Assembly (NCBI GenBank): GCA_964577275.1
Contig: CAZNYR010000004.1
Coordinates: 1-64,000, forward strand
Direction: 5' to 3'
DNA from: UBA2561 sp964577275
Lineage (GTDB): Bacteria > Bacteroidota > Bacteroidia > Cytophagales > Thermoflexibacteraceae
Length of the DNA stretch: 64,000 nt
In this document: positions 46,703-55,325 of the stretch, in pieces
How the letters are laid out: each line of letters starts with the position of its first letter
Position numbering within the stretch: the first letter of the stretch is position 1
Notes under the pieces: model-generated
What the model was told of the DNA's origin: nothing
Seen by the model: the letters and a program-made list of their open reading frames with translations, nothing else
Database searches by the model: none
Translations under genes and position numbers: made by a program

Positions 46703-48106
46703 CTATGCTTCTATTACTTCTTCCATTTCCTCAACAATTTGAAGAGTATCATTTTCAGCCTCTGCTTTTTCCCACGCTTCTCTGCTAAAGTCTTCAAATT
46801 CTTTGCGAGTCATTTCGACAGTTTGAATCTCTAACGAATCTTTGAAAATATTGAACAATCGTCCGATTTTAAGCATATTGAAAATCATACGCAAATCCTC
46901 CTGATTTTCAGTATTGTGCATATATTGCTGAACGAGCATATCCATAAAGCTATCTTCCAGGTGCAAAACATTCATATTATAATATTGCACAAACAACTGA
47001 TCTTTGATATGTTTGATGAATGCTTCTTCTTCAATCTGCTCTATGTTATGGTCTGCAAAAGCCTTACGTAGTGCCAATTCCCATATCAAAGAATTCTTAA
47101 ATTGAAGAAAATTTTCTTCTAAGTTGTCTTGTGTAATACTTTCGTTAGATAACAACCATCTACGGGCAAAATCATCTGGAAATTCGGGGTTCAGTTGTTC
47201 ATTAACTGCCTTATGGAAATCCATAATTAACAAATTTCTTGAATGCACATCATAATATTTTTGACTTGCCTCCCGCACTTTGCTACGAAATTGAGCCTCA
47301 TCCGTTACGACATTTTCCCCAAAAACTTTATCAAAAAAATCTTGATTGATTTGGGCAGGAATTGCTCTGGAAATATTGTGTAACTCAAAGGTAAATTCTC
47401 CCTTCAAGTCAGACACATTCTCATTATTATTTAAGGTTTTGATTTTTGAGTCTTCTGGAAATGCTGCTCGGAGGTCAAAAGTAACTACGGCATCTTTTTT
47501 GATGCCAATAAACTTATCTCGCTCATTTTCAGCTACTTCCTGAACATTGAAGCGTACTGCCTCCGAAAAATGTTCGCCCTGTATGAACTTACCCATCAAG
47601 ACATCATTTGGCTGGCTTTCTTCTGCCTGAGGGTATTCGCCATATTGACGCTGCAATTCCTCGATGTATTCGTCAAGGTCTTGCTCTGGAATTTCGATTT
47701 TGCGTTCGGTAAATTGCCCCAAATTATGAACAAACGACTGCACATCAATTTCGGGTTCTAATCCAATTTCGTAAGTGAAGGTAAATTCTTTTTGCGTATC
47801 CCAATCAATTTCTGGCAAATTTTTATCATCAAAAAGAGGCTGAGCTATTAACTTGATTTCTTTTTCTACAATGTAATGTTTGAGCGTATTTTCGGCAGCT
47901 TGCAAAACTGTATCCGCCAGGACAGATTTACCATACATCTTTTTTATCAGATTAACAGGCACTTTACCCGGACGAAAGCCTTTCATGTTTGCTTTTTTGG
48001 CGTGTTCCTTCAAGGCATTATTAACCTTATCCGTATAATCCGTTTCACTAATTTTTACCGTAATTGAGGCGGTAAACTTGTCTATTTTTTCCAGCGTAAC
48101 TTCCAT
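46703..48106 (-). CDS. tig: trigger factor
   Basis: 467 residues, ribosome-bound chaperone. The ribosome-binding loop GFRPGKVPVNLIKKMYG is present. A PPIase-like domain and the long helical C-terminal domain follow. The acidic tail is unusual but seen in the phylum. Usually next to clpP/clpX; here it is next to a tRNA and a sensor kinase. Confidence 0.93.
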   Translation of the reverse strand: MEVTLEKIDKFTASITVKISETDYTDKVNNALKEHAKKANMKGFRPGKVPVNLIKKMYGKSVLADTVLQAAENTLKHYIVEKEIKLIAQPLFDDKNLPEIDWDTQKEFTFTYEIGLEPEIDVQSFVHNLGQFTERKIEIPEQDLDEYIEELQRQYGEYPQAEESQPNDVLMGKFIQGEHFSEAVRFNVQEVAENERDKFIGIKKDAVVTFDLRAAFPEDSKIKTLNNNENVSDLKGEFTFELHNISRAIPAQINQDFFDKVFGENVVTDEAQFRSKVREASQKYYDVHSRNLLIMDFHKAVNEQLNPEFPDDFARRWLLSNESITQDNLEENFLQFKNSLIWELALRKAFADHNIEQIEEEAFIKHIKDQLFVQYYNMNVLHLEDSFMDMLVQQYMHNTENQEDLRMIFNMLKIGRLFNIFKDSLEIQTVEMTRKEFEDFSREAWEKAEAENDTLQIVEEMEEVIEA

Positions 48107-48202
48107 TCTTCAGGGATTAAATCAAGTTTATGATGTCCAAACAAAAAACCTCAACTTTAGTCGGTAGAAAAAGCTGAGGATCAATATGTTACATTATTTT
48201 TG

Positions 48203-48284
48203 TGCGGGCGGAGGGACTCGAACCCCCACACCGTAAAGTACTAGATCCTAAGTCTAGCGCGTCTACCAATTTCGCCACGCCCGC
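48203..48284 (-). tRNA. tRNA-Leu (anticodon UAG)
   Basis: 82 bases. The acceptor strand GCGGGCG pairs with CGCCCGC. The anticodon loop CTTAGGA reads UAG. The variable arm is extended, as expected for Leu. The discriminator base is A and CCA is not encoded. TTCGAGTC gives the T-loop. Confidence 0.97.
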
Positions 48285-48297
48285 AAAAAATCGATTG

Positions 48298-48329
48298 CAA
48301 AGATAGTTGGATTTTTCTTTTTTCCCAAG
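48298..48329 (-). promoter_or_regulatory. promoter of tRNA-Leu
   Basis: On the minus strand CTTG is followed after about 20 bases by TATCTTTG (48298-48305), close to the Bacteroidota form. The start is expected 5-8 bases before the tRNA 5' end. Confidence 0.55.
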
Positions 48330-48343
48330 AAAACCAAAAAAAG

Positions 48344-51300
48344 TTACAGATTCGTAGGCAAAAATACGCCGAAGGTCGTTCCGACATGAAGTTCGCTTTC
48401 CACTTCCAATTTGCCACGATGATGTTCGATAATTTCTTTCACAATCGGCAAGCCCAGCCCCGTACCTTCATTGATGGGTTTGGTCGTAAAATACGGCTCA
48501 AAAATCCGTTCTTGCGTTTCTGGATTCATGCCTATTCCCGTATCTGTAATTTGTATAAGTAACTGATTTTGAGTCATTAAAAATTGGGTTTTAATCGTGA
48601 TGGTGCCTTTTTCAGGAATCGCCTGAATCGCATTGGCTAATAAATTCATAAATACTTGGTTCATTTGTCCACCATAACACCGAATCAGCGGCAAATCAGC
48701 GGCATAGTTTTGTTGTATTTCGATGCGATGTTTATAGCTATTTTTCAGGATAACTAACGTAGAATCAAGGCTTTCGTGAATATTCGTTTCCTGTAATTCA
48801 TCGGTATTTTTGCGTGCAAAATTACGCATACTTTTGACGATTTCGAGGGTTCGCTCCGTGCCTCGCACCACATCATTGCTGATTTCGGTGATGTCCTGTT
48901 TGAGTTCTTGGTATTCGATTTCGTCTTTATAATCCAAAATTTGTGTCAGAATTTGTCCAAAATCTTGGGCAGGGCAGGTTTCGAGTTTTTCGTATTTTTC
49001 CAGTAACTCCTTCATTTCCAGCCAATAAATTTGTAATGAATCCGCTCCGTTGTGTGCATAAGAAATGGGATTATTGATTTCGTGTGCGATGCCTGCGACC
49101 TGTTGTCCTAAGGATGCCAGTTTTTCGGCATGAATGAGTCTTTCCTCCGTAAATCGCAATTTATCAAGTTGTTTTTTTACAATTTGATTGATTTTATGCT
49201 CACGTAATTTTTGGCGTTCTTCGAGTAATTTATTATAATTAGAAATATCCACTAATATCCCTTCCCAATGGATTAACTTGCCATCATCATCATAAATGCC
49301 CATGCCCCGCTCGAAGACTCTTTTGCGGATTTTTGTCTTCGTAATCAGTCGGTAATCTTGCTCAAAAATCATTTGATTTTTTATGGCTTCTGCCAAATTT
49401 TTTTGCAAAAATATGCGTTCTCTCTTATCGACCAATTCTCGAAAATATAAGGGCATTTTGCTGACTTCTTCTGAATTATAACCCGTAATTTCAAGCAAAC
49501 AATCATTCAAAAATTGAATATTATTTCCCTGATTATCAATCTGAAAGATTAAAATATTCATCTGCTGTAATAAGGATTGCAAGTCTAATCTTTGATGCGT
49601 TTCGTGTTCGAGAAATTCTTGGATTTTTTCACTTTTGAGGCGCAATTCTTCGGTATTGTACCGAAGTTCCTCTTGTTGCCTGATGAATTGTTGATTTTTG
49701 TTTTCAAGCTCCTGCGTATATGTCGTGATAGTCTGTTCGAGTTCTTGGTTTTTCTGCTCAAGCATTTGCTGATTTTCTTTGAGATGGATTTCTCGCTCAA
49801 CCAATTCTATGGTTTGCGTTTCGAGATGTAGCAAACTTTGGCGTAAGGTTTCTTCATTAAGTTGTAATGATTTGTTAATTTTTTTACTTTCATGTAGTAA
49901 TTCTTCGATATACAAGTTATCTCGTAATCCAGCCAAATTAACAGCCATATTCGGTGCTAATTTTTCCAAAAATCCTAGACTTTTATCCGCAATATTTTCC
50001 AACGAATTCAATATCAAAACGCCTTCGGTTTGTTGGGCTACCAACAAAGGCATGACATAAACCGACTTGATACGCACCCATTTGCCCGCCACCTTGAGCT
50101 GCTCGCTGACTTGCTCTTCATAAAATAAGATTTCCTCCTGACTACGAGCCACTTCGCCCACAATGCCAGCCCCAAAATCCAGCCGTTCGGGCAGATGCTG
50201 CTCGACCCCAAAACAGTATTTGGCAAGCAATCGAAGTTCCTGCGTTTTTCCCTGCGGAACGGCATAAATCGCCGACTGAAATGCCCCCAAATAATCCGTT
50301 AATTGTGCCAAAAGCGCATACGCCCAGTCTTCTGCTTTTTGTCCTGTCTCGTGGCGCATTAAATTGGTAAACTTGGTTAATCCTGTATCATAAAACTGGA
50401 GATTTTCTCGACTTTTTCGGAAATATTCTTGTTGGTTTTTGATGTCATCCACCGAAAACCCAATCGCCAAAAACCGCTCGATAGTTCCGTCAGTATTAAA
50501 TAACGGACTGATAGTCAGGCTAATCCAAACTGATTTGTGAAACGCTGTTTTCAGTTCGATTTCTTCTTGTAAAAATTGAATTCCTGTGAAATTTCGGGCA
50601 AAAAATTCAGTCAATTCTGCCTTGAAATTAGCATTCAAAATAAAGTTAAAAACGGAAGTATTGGCTAATTTTTCGGGCGACACCTGAATTAGTTCAGAAA
50701 ATTTATCATTGCACATCAAGATTTGACCTTCGGCATCCAGTTCGAGCGTAGCAATGACCTGATTGGTAATTTCGGTGCGTTGATTCAGTTCTTGATTTAA
50801 GGCTTCTAATTGTACTTTTTGAAGATGCTGTATTTCTCCAGAAGCCTGCTCTAACTGCTCACGTTGTGCCGAAAGCTCTTCCATATTTTGATGCAATTCT
50901 TCTTGTTGTGCTTGCATCTGTTGGTTTTGAAGTTCGGTTTCGTCAAGGAGTTTTAAGATATTGTTATTCAGGCGGTTACTGATTTTTAGGAAATAAATAA
51001 ATCCCCCAGCGACATAAGTAAAAGCAATTAAAATACCTATGCTATAAAGCAAGTCATAATTCAACTTAATAGCATAACTAAAGCTAAATATATCATCAAA
51101 AATTGGAAAAACATAATATGATAAAATCAATAAAACTAATGAAATATAAATATACTTCCGTTCACGAGTATTGGCATAATCAAAAACCAACATAACCACA
51201 GAAATTTGTGCCAGATAGTAATTTCCAACCCAAAATAACATCGGTGGCGCACCTTCAGGATTGAACCAAACGGCACCAAATAAAGGATACAAAATCGCCA

Positions 51301-51562
51301 GTGCCACGTTGATAATTTTTGCTACTTGTGGCTTTTGATAATGTGCCAGCACAAAACTCAAGACCGAAAACGGGATATATGCCCAAATAACCCACATGGC
51401 ATAGGGATGAACCGCAAAGTATAAAACGATGCCAAACAAAAAAGCAGCAAGAATATTTTGGAACGCTAAGATATTGTTTAGCAGGATAGTACGCCTTTCG
51501 GTATCTGATTGGGACGGCTGACATCCGAGCGATAAAAATTGGGTTAAAGTATAATTTTTCAT
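48344..51562 (-). CDS. membrane-bound PAS sensor histidine kinase
   Basis: 1072 residues. The N-terminus has about six membrane segments (~30-200). A coiled coil leads into PAS domain 1 (~255-380), a GAF-like region (~400-560), long coiled coils, PAS domain 2 (~665-790), and HisKA-HATPase (GIAHEINNPISYAHNG for the H box; MNLLANAIQAI, DTGIGM, GTGLGLPIVKEI for N, G1 and G2). No receiver domain is fused, and no response regulator is adjacent. Orphan kinase. Confidence 0.92.
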   Translation of the reverse strand: MKNYTLTQFLSLGCQPSQSDTERRTILLNNILAFQNILAAFLFGIVLYFAVHPYAMWVIWAYIPFSVLSFVLAHYQKPQVAKIINVALAILYPLFGAVWFNPEGAPPMLFWVGNYYLAQISVVMLVFDYANTRERKYIYISLVLLILSYYVFPIFDDIFSFSYAIKLNYDLLYSIGILIAFTYVAGGFIYFLKISNRLNNNILKLLDETELQNQQMQAQQEELHQNMEELSAQREQLEQASGEIQHLQKVQLEALNQELNQRTEITNQVIATLELDAEGQILMCNDKFSELIQVSPEKLANTSVFNFILNANFKAELTEFFARNFTGIQFLQEEIELKTAFHKSVWISLTISPLFNTDGTIERFLAIGFSVDDIKNQQEYFRKSRENLQFYDTGLTKFTNLMRHETGQKAEDWAYALLAQLTDYLGAFQSAIYAVPQGKTQELRLLAKYCFGVEQHLPERLDFGAGIVGEVARSQEEILFYEEQVSEQLKVAGKWVRIKSVYVMPLLVAQQTEGVLILNSLENIADKSLGFLEKLAPNMAVNLAGLRDNLYIEELLHESKKINKSLQLNEETLRQSLLHLETQTIELVEREIHLKENQQMLEQKNQELEQTITTYTQELENKNQQFIRQQEELRYNTEELRLKSEKIQEFLEHETHQRLDLQSLLQQMNILIFQIDNQGNNIQFLNDCLLEITGYNSEEVSKMPLYFRELVDKRERIFLQKNLAEAIKNQMIFEQDYRLITKTKIRKRVFERGMGIYDDDGKLIHWEGILVDISNYNKLLEERQKLREHKINQIVKKQLDKLRFTEERLIHAEKLASLGQQVAGIAHEINNPISYAHNGADSLQIYWLEMKELLEKYEKLETCPAQDFGQILTQILDYKDEIEYQELKQDITEISNDVVRGTERTLEIVKSMRNFARKNTDELQETNIHESLDSTLVILKNSYKHRIEIQQNYAADLPLIRCYGGQMNQVFMNLLANAIQAIPEKGTITIKTQFLMTQNQLLIQITDTGIGMNPETQERIFEPYFTTKPINEGTGLGLPIVKEIIEHHRGKLEVESELHVGTTFGVFLPTNL

Positions 51563-51650
51563 GTATGATTTTTTGGCTTATTTCGCACTTGTAACTTAAC
51601 CCAAAATCATTCCTTTTTGATTCCAATTCGGAGAATTTTACGAAAATGGT

Positions 51651-51684
51651 TTCGTGGCACAAATTTTAAAGTCCGTGCCACGAA
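51651..51684. terminator. hairpin between psd and the kinase gene
   Basis: Ten-base arms TTCGTGGCAC and GTGCCACGAA are separated by 14 bases, with A/T-rich flanks. It lies between psd and the kinase gene, both on the minus strand, and is a probable terminator of psd. Confidence 0.6.
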
Positions 51685-51712
51685 TTATTTTGCCAAATAT
51701 TGAATCTATGCC

Positions 51713-52402
51713 CTAATTTTGGTGTGTTTCGGTATTTTTGTGAGGTTTTAGTCGTGCCAAAACCGTTTTTCCACCTTTTGTTTTTTGGTTGAGATTGACC
51801 ACAATTTCGGCATCGAGCGGGACAAAAATATCAACGCGCGAGCCAAATTTGATGAAGCCAAATTCCCTTCCTTGTTGCACACTTTGTGCCTCTTGGACAT
51901 ACCAACAAATACGGCGTGCCAATGCGCCTGCAATCTGACGCATCAAAATTTCTGTGCCGTCCCGATGCTGAATCACGATGGTGGTGCGTTCGTTTTCGGT
52001 GGATGATTTGGGATGCCAAGCCACCAAATATTTTCCTGAATGATATTTCACATATTTGACAATGCCCGAAATTGGATTTCGATTGATATGAACATTAATC
52101 GGGGACATAAAAATAGAAATTTGGCGGCATGGACGTTTGAGATATTCGGTTTCTTGGGTCTGTTCGATAACCACGACTTTGCCATCCGCAGGCGCAATAA
52201 TTTCGTCTTCTTGTGCGGTAATCGTCAGGCTGGGATTACGGAAAAATTGAAGGACAATCAAAAAAAGTATCAAGCTGATAATCAGTAAGATATTTTGAAT
52301 TAAAATGGCTTCGGGCAGGGCAAAATATACGCCATAATTGAGTGCGCCCAGCACTACGGTTGTGATTAAAAGACTCGGATAGCCTTCTCGATGAATGGTC
52401 AT
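51713..52402 (-). CDS. psd: phosphatidylserine decarboxylase, short form
   Basis: 229 residues, a length typical of the short, processed form. The self-cleavage site FGSR (IKFGSRVDIF) supplies the pyruvoyl-forming Ser. Two N-terminal membrane segments are present (VLGALNYGVYFALPE; LLIISLILFLIVL). Converts phosphatidylserine to phosphatidylethanolamine, so it works with pssA (8595-9266). Confidence 0.93.
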   Translation of the reverse strand: MTIHREGYPSLLITTVVLGALNYGVYFALPEAILIQNILLIISLILFLIVLQFFRNPSLTITAQEDEIIAPADGKVVVIEQTQETEYLKRPCRQISIFMSPINVHINRNPISGIVKYVKYHSGKYLVAWHPKSSTENERTTIVIQHRDGTEILMRQIAGALARRICWYVQEAQSVQQGREFGFIKFGSRVDIFVPLDAEIVVNLNQKTKGGKTVLARLKPHKNTETHQN

Positions 52403-52516
52403 GTTTTATGAAATTTTTAGAATTTAAAATTGCTCAACAAATGACACAAAGTTACGATGTTCACGGCAAGTTTTTCCAAAATAATTGTAAAAAGCCCCTC
52501 ATTTTTATATGAGTAT

Positions 52517-55300
52517 TTAGCTTTTTTTGGGGCGTTTCTTTCTCGGTTTTTTCACTTTTTCTTTTGTAAAAATATCTGCCGTATATTTTTCGTAAAGTTC
52601 AAACAGAAAAACCATTCGGTTTGCCTCGCTTGTGAAAGGTTGAGGACGATATGCCAAATCTACGGCTTTGTCTAATGCGTTATGTGCTTTTACAAGTGCC
52701 GGCGGCATGCTCAGAGGGTCGTAAAGGTCAGCAAGGGAACTGTTCGGAAATTGCAGCCTTGTATCCAATACTTTTTGGGCTGCGGTTTCTATGGCTTTGA
52801 TTTGCTTGTCGCTTGGGTTTTCTGCCCAAGGAAAATTATTGTAAACAATCTCATTAGAATACCTGAAATCACTTTTTAATCTTCCACAAACGGCTTTCAC
52901 CCAAGCCATGTGCATAGTGGACTGCAAAATTCCAAAATGAAAAATTGTGGCGGCACTATTAACCGAAAGGCAGGTATCGCTGACAATAACAGTATCGCTA
53001 AAAAAACCCATTGGAATGTATTTTCTGTTTTCAGAACTTACTCTTGGAATCAAAATAAAATCACCCGATGGCTGTCTTATTTCCCCGAATAAATTAGGAA
53101 AATCTGCCAATTTATTGGTGGCAAGTCGGCTACTTTCTAAACGATATTTTTTTACATTAGCTATTACTTTCATTACTTCAGGAAGTTTTTTTAGCTCTTC
53201 TGGCTTTGCATCTTTTAACCATAAACACCATCTTTCTTTCCTGTTCAAAAATTCATACGCAGAAATTATGGGTTTAAAAAACTGGTTTGCTTTTGGTTCT
53301 TTTGCCAAAAAATTGTCTTTTTCCTCTTTTGTGAATAAAAAATTCCCCCCGTCATTTGGCATATTTCCAAATACAATTTTAGGCACATTACAAATAGCTG
53401 TTCTTCTTTTGTCTATCAAAATATCCTTTGCATCAACCAAATAAGGATTGATATTTTTTGCCTTGATTTCGTGTGCCTCGCCTTTGATGTCTTCGTAGTC
53501 AAAAATGTGTTTATTGTCCGTATCAAAATTGGCAAAACCCACGATGACACAATAAACAGCCGCATTTCCTTTTGCCTCGTTGCTCCATTTGAACGTGCGG
53601 TGAGCAAAATGAATTTTGATTTTGTATTTGTTAAGCATTTGCCCCCAAAGAATGCCGGTTTGTTCGCCTTGCACAATGGAATTGGTAGAAACAAACGCCA
53701 CTTTTATTTTGCTATGCTGAATGTATTTGGCAGCTTTGATATACCAAGCCGTTACATAGTCCAAAACTCCACTTCCTTTTATATTTTCAAATTCTTTTAC
53801 AATTTGGTTGCGCTGATTTTGGGTCATGAGTTTAGAACCAATAAAAGGCGGATTTCCGATAATATAAGAAAGTTCGTTTTTAGAAACTACATTTTCCCAA
53901 TCCGTTTCTAAGGCATCTGCGTGAACAATTTTTGCCGCTTTCTTCAAAGGCAAACGTACAAAATATTGCCCAAAAGCACTACTGACCAACATATTCATTT
54001 GGTGGTCGATGAGCCACATGGCAACTTCGGCAATGCGTGCAGGAAATTCCTCGTATTCAATGCCACTAAATTGGTCTATATCAAGCCAAATAATATTTTC
54101 AATACTTGTAACTTGTTGGTTTTTGTGTTGATGTTTCAAAATTTCAAATTCTAACAAACGCAATTCTCGGTAGGTAATAATCAAAAAGTTTCCACAACCG
54201 CAAGCGGGGTCGAGGAATTTGAGTGAACTTAGTTTTTTGTGAAATTCGGCAAGTTTGTTTTTGTTGTCTTTTGCGTTTTCAAATTCTGCCCAAAGTTCGT
54301 CCAAGAAAAGCGGTTTGATGAGTTTTAAAATATTGGTTTCGCTGGTGTAGTGCGCTCCTAAGTTGCGGCGTTCTTTGGGGTTCATCACACTTTGGAACAT
54401 CGAGCCAAAAATGGCGGGCGATATTTTGCTCCAGTCCAGATAGCAACATTCTAAGAGCGATTGTCGCATTTTGCTATCAAAACTTGCTGTGGGCAAGAGT
54501 TCTTCAAACAATTTGCCGTTTACATACGGAAAAGCGGCAAGTTGTTCGTCAAGGTTTTTGAATCGGTTTTCTTTTGGGGTGTTTAGTACTTGGAAAAGTT
54601 CTTGGAGTTTGGCGGCGAGGTCGCTTCCGTCAATATTGGTGCGTTGCTCGATGTATTCTTGTAACTGTTGTTTTTCAAAAATGGTGGTATCTTCGGCAAA
54701 CAAGCAAAATAAAACACGCACCAAATAGACTTCTAAGGGGTGTCCTGTGTAGCCGATTTCTTTGAGCCTGTCGTGCAGTTTGCCCATGAGTTCAGCAGCT
54801 TTTATGTTTACGGGGTCTTGTTCTTTGTAAACTCTCTTTTGGTAGCCGATTAAATAGCCAAAATGCTGTACATTTTTTACGAGGTCTTTGAGTTTGAACT
54901 CAATAATTTTTGCGTTTTCGATGGCTATTTCGGGATTGTCTTCGAGGTCATAGAGTCGGAAGTTTTCAAAGTCAGAAATGAGAATGTATTTAGGAAGTTC
55001 GTGTTCTTTGAGTCCGTATAAATAATCTTTGGCTTGGTTGTATGCTTTGTCGAGGTTTTTGCCTCTGCTTTTCATTTCAATCAAAATTGTTCCTTTCCAA
55101 AGCAGGTCAATGTAGCCGTTTTTGTCGTCCAGTTTTTTTACTCGGTGTTCAAAGGATGAAACCCGTCTGCTCGTAATGCCGAAGACCTTAAAAAACTCTA
55201 CGAGAAAAGGTTTTGCATCTGCTTCTTCGTTTGCAGTCTCAGCCCATTCTATTGAGAATTTCAAGGCTCGGTCTTTTATTTCATTCCAACTTAACGGCAT
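52517..55300 (-). CDS. MmeI-like (type IIL) restriction-modification enzyme
   Basis: 927 residues, close to MmeI (919). One polypeptide holds an N-terminal PD-(D/E)XK nuclease (Asp65 in GYIDLLW, Glu75-x-Lys77 in LIEMKSRG), a helical spacer, a gamma-class N6-adenine methyltransferase (motif I LDPACGCGN 363-371; motif IV NPPF 483-486) and a C-terminal recognition domain (~650-880). It cuts a fixed distance from its site and methylates one strand. It starts 25 bases after the stop of the SLFN-RRM gene and is probably co-transcribed. Fewer TGATWATCA copies than in the core suggest an acquired region. Confidence 0.9.
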   Translation of the reverse strand: MPLSWNEIKDRALKFSIEWAETANEEADAKPFLVEFFKVFGITSRRVSSFEHRVKKLDDKNGYIDLLWKGTILIEMKSRGKNLDKAYNQAKDYLYGLKEHELPKYILISDFENFRLYDLEDNPEIAIENAKIIEFKLKDLVKNVQHFGYLIGYQKRVYKEQDPVNIKAAELMGKLHDRLKEIGYTGHPLEVYLVRVLFCLFAEDTTIFEKQQLQEYIEQRTNIDGSDLAAKLQELFQVLNTPKENRFKNLDEQLAAFPYVNGKLFEELLPTASFDSKMRQSLLECCYLDWSKISPAIFGSMFQSVMNPKERRNLGAHYTSETNILKLIKPLFLDELWAEFENAKDNKNKLAEFHKKLSSLKFLDPACGCGNFLIITYRELRLLEFEILKHQHKNQQVTSIENIIWLDIDQFSGIEYEEFPARIAEVAMWLIDHQMNMLVSSAFGQYFVRLPLKKAAKIVHADALETDWENVVSKNELSYIIGNPPFIGSKLMTQNQRNQIVKEFENIKGSGVLDYVTAWYIKAAKYIQHSKIKVAFVSTNSIVQGEQTGILWGQMLNKYKIKIHFAHRTFKWSNEAKGNAAVYCVIVGFANFDTDNKHIFDYEDIKGEAHEIKAKNINPYLVDAKDILIDKRRTAICNVPKIVFGNMPNDGGNFLFTKEEKDNFLAKEPKANQFFKPIISAYEFLNRKERWCLWLKDAKPEELKKLPEVMKVIANVKKYRLESSRLATNKLADFPNLFGEIRQPSGDFILIPRVSSENRKYIPMGFFSDTVIVSDTCLSVNSAATIFHFGILQSTMHMAWVKAVCGRLKSDFRYSNEIVYNNFPWAENPSDKQIKAIETAAQKVLDTRLQFPNSSLADLYDPLSMPPALVKAHNALDKAVDLAYRPQPFTSEANRMVFLFELYEKYTADIFTKEKVKKPRKKRPKKS

Positions 55301-55325
55301 TTTTTTTTGGGTTTTGGGGTGGATT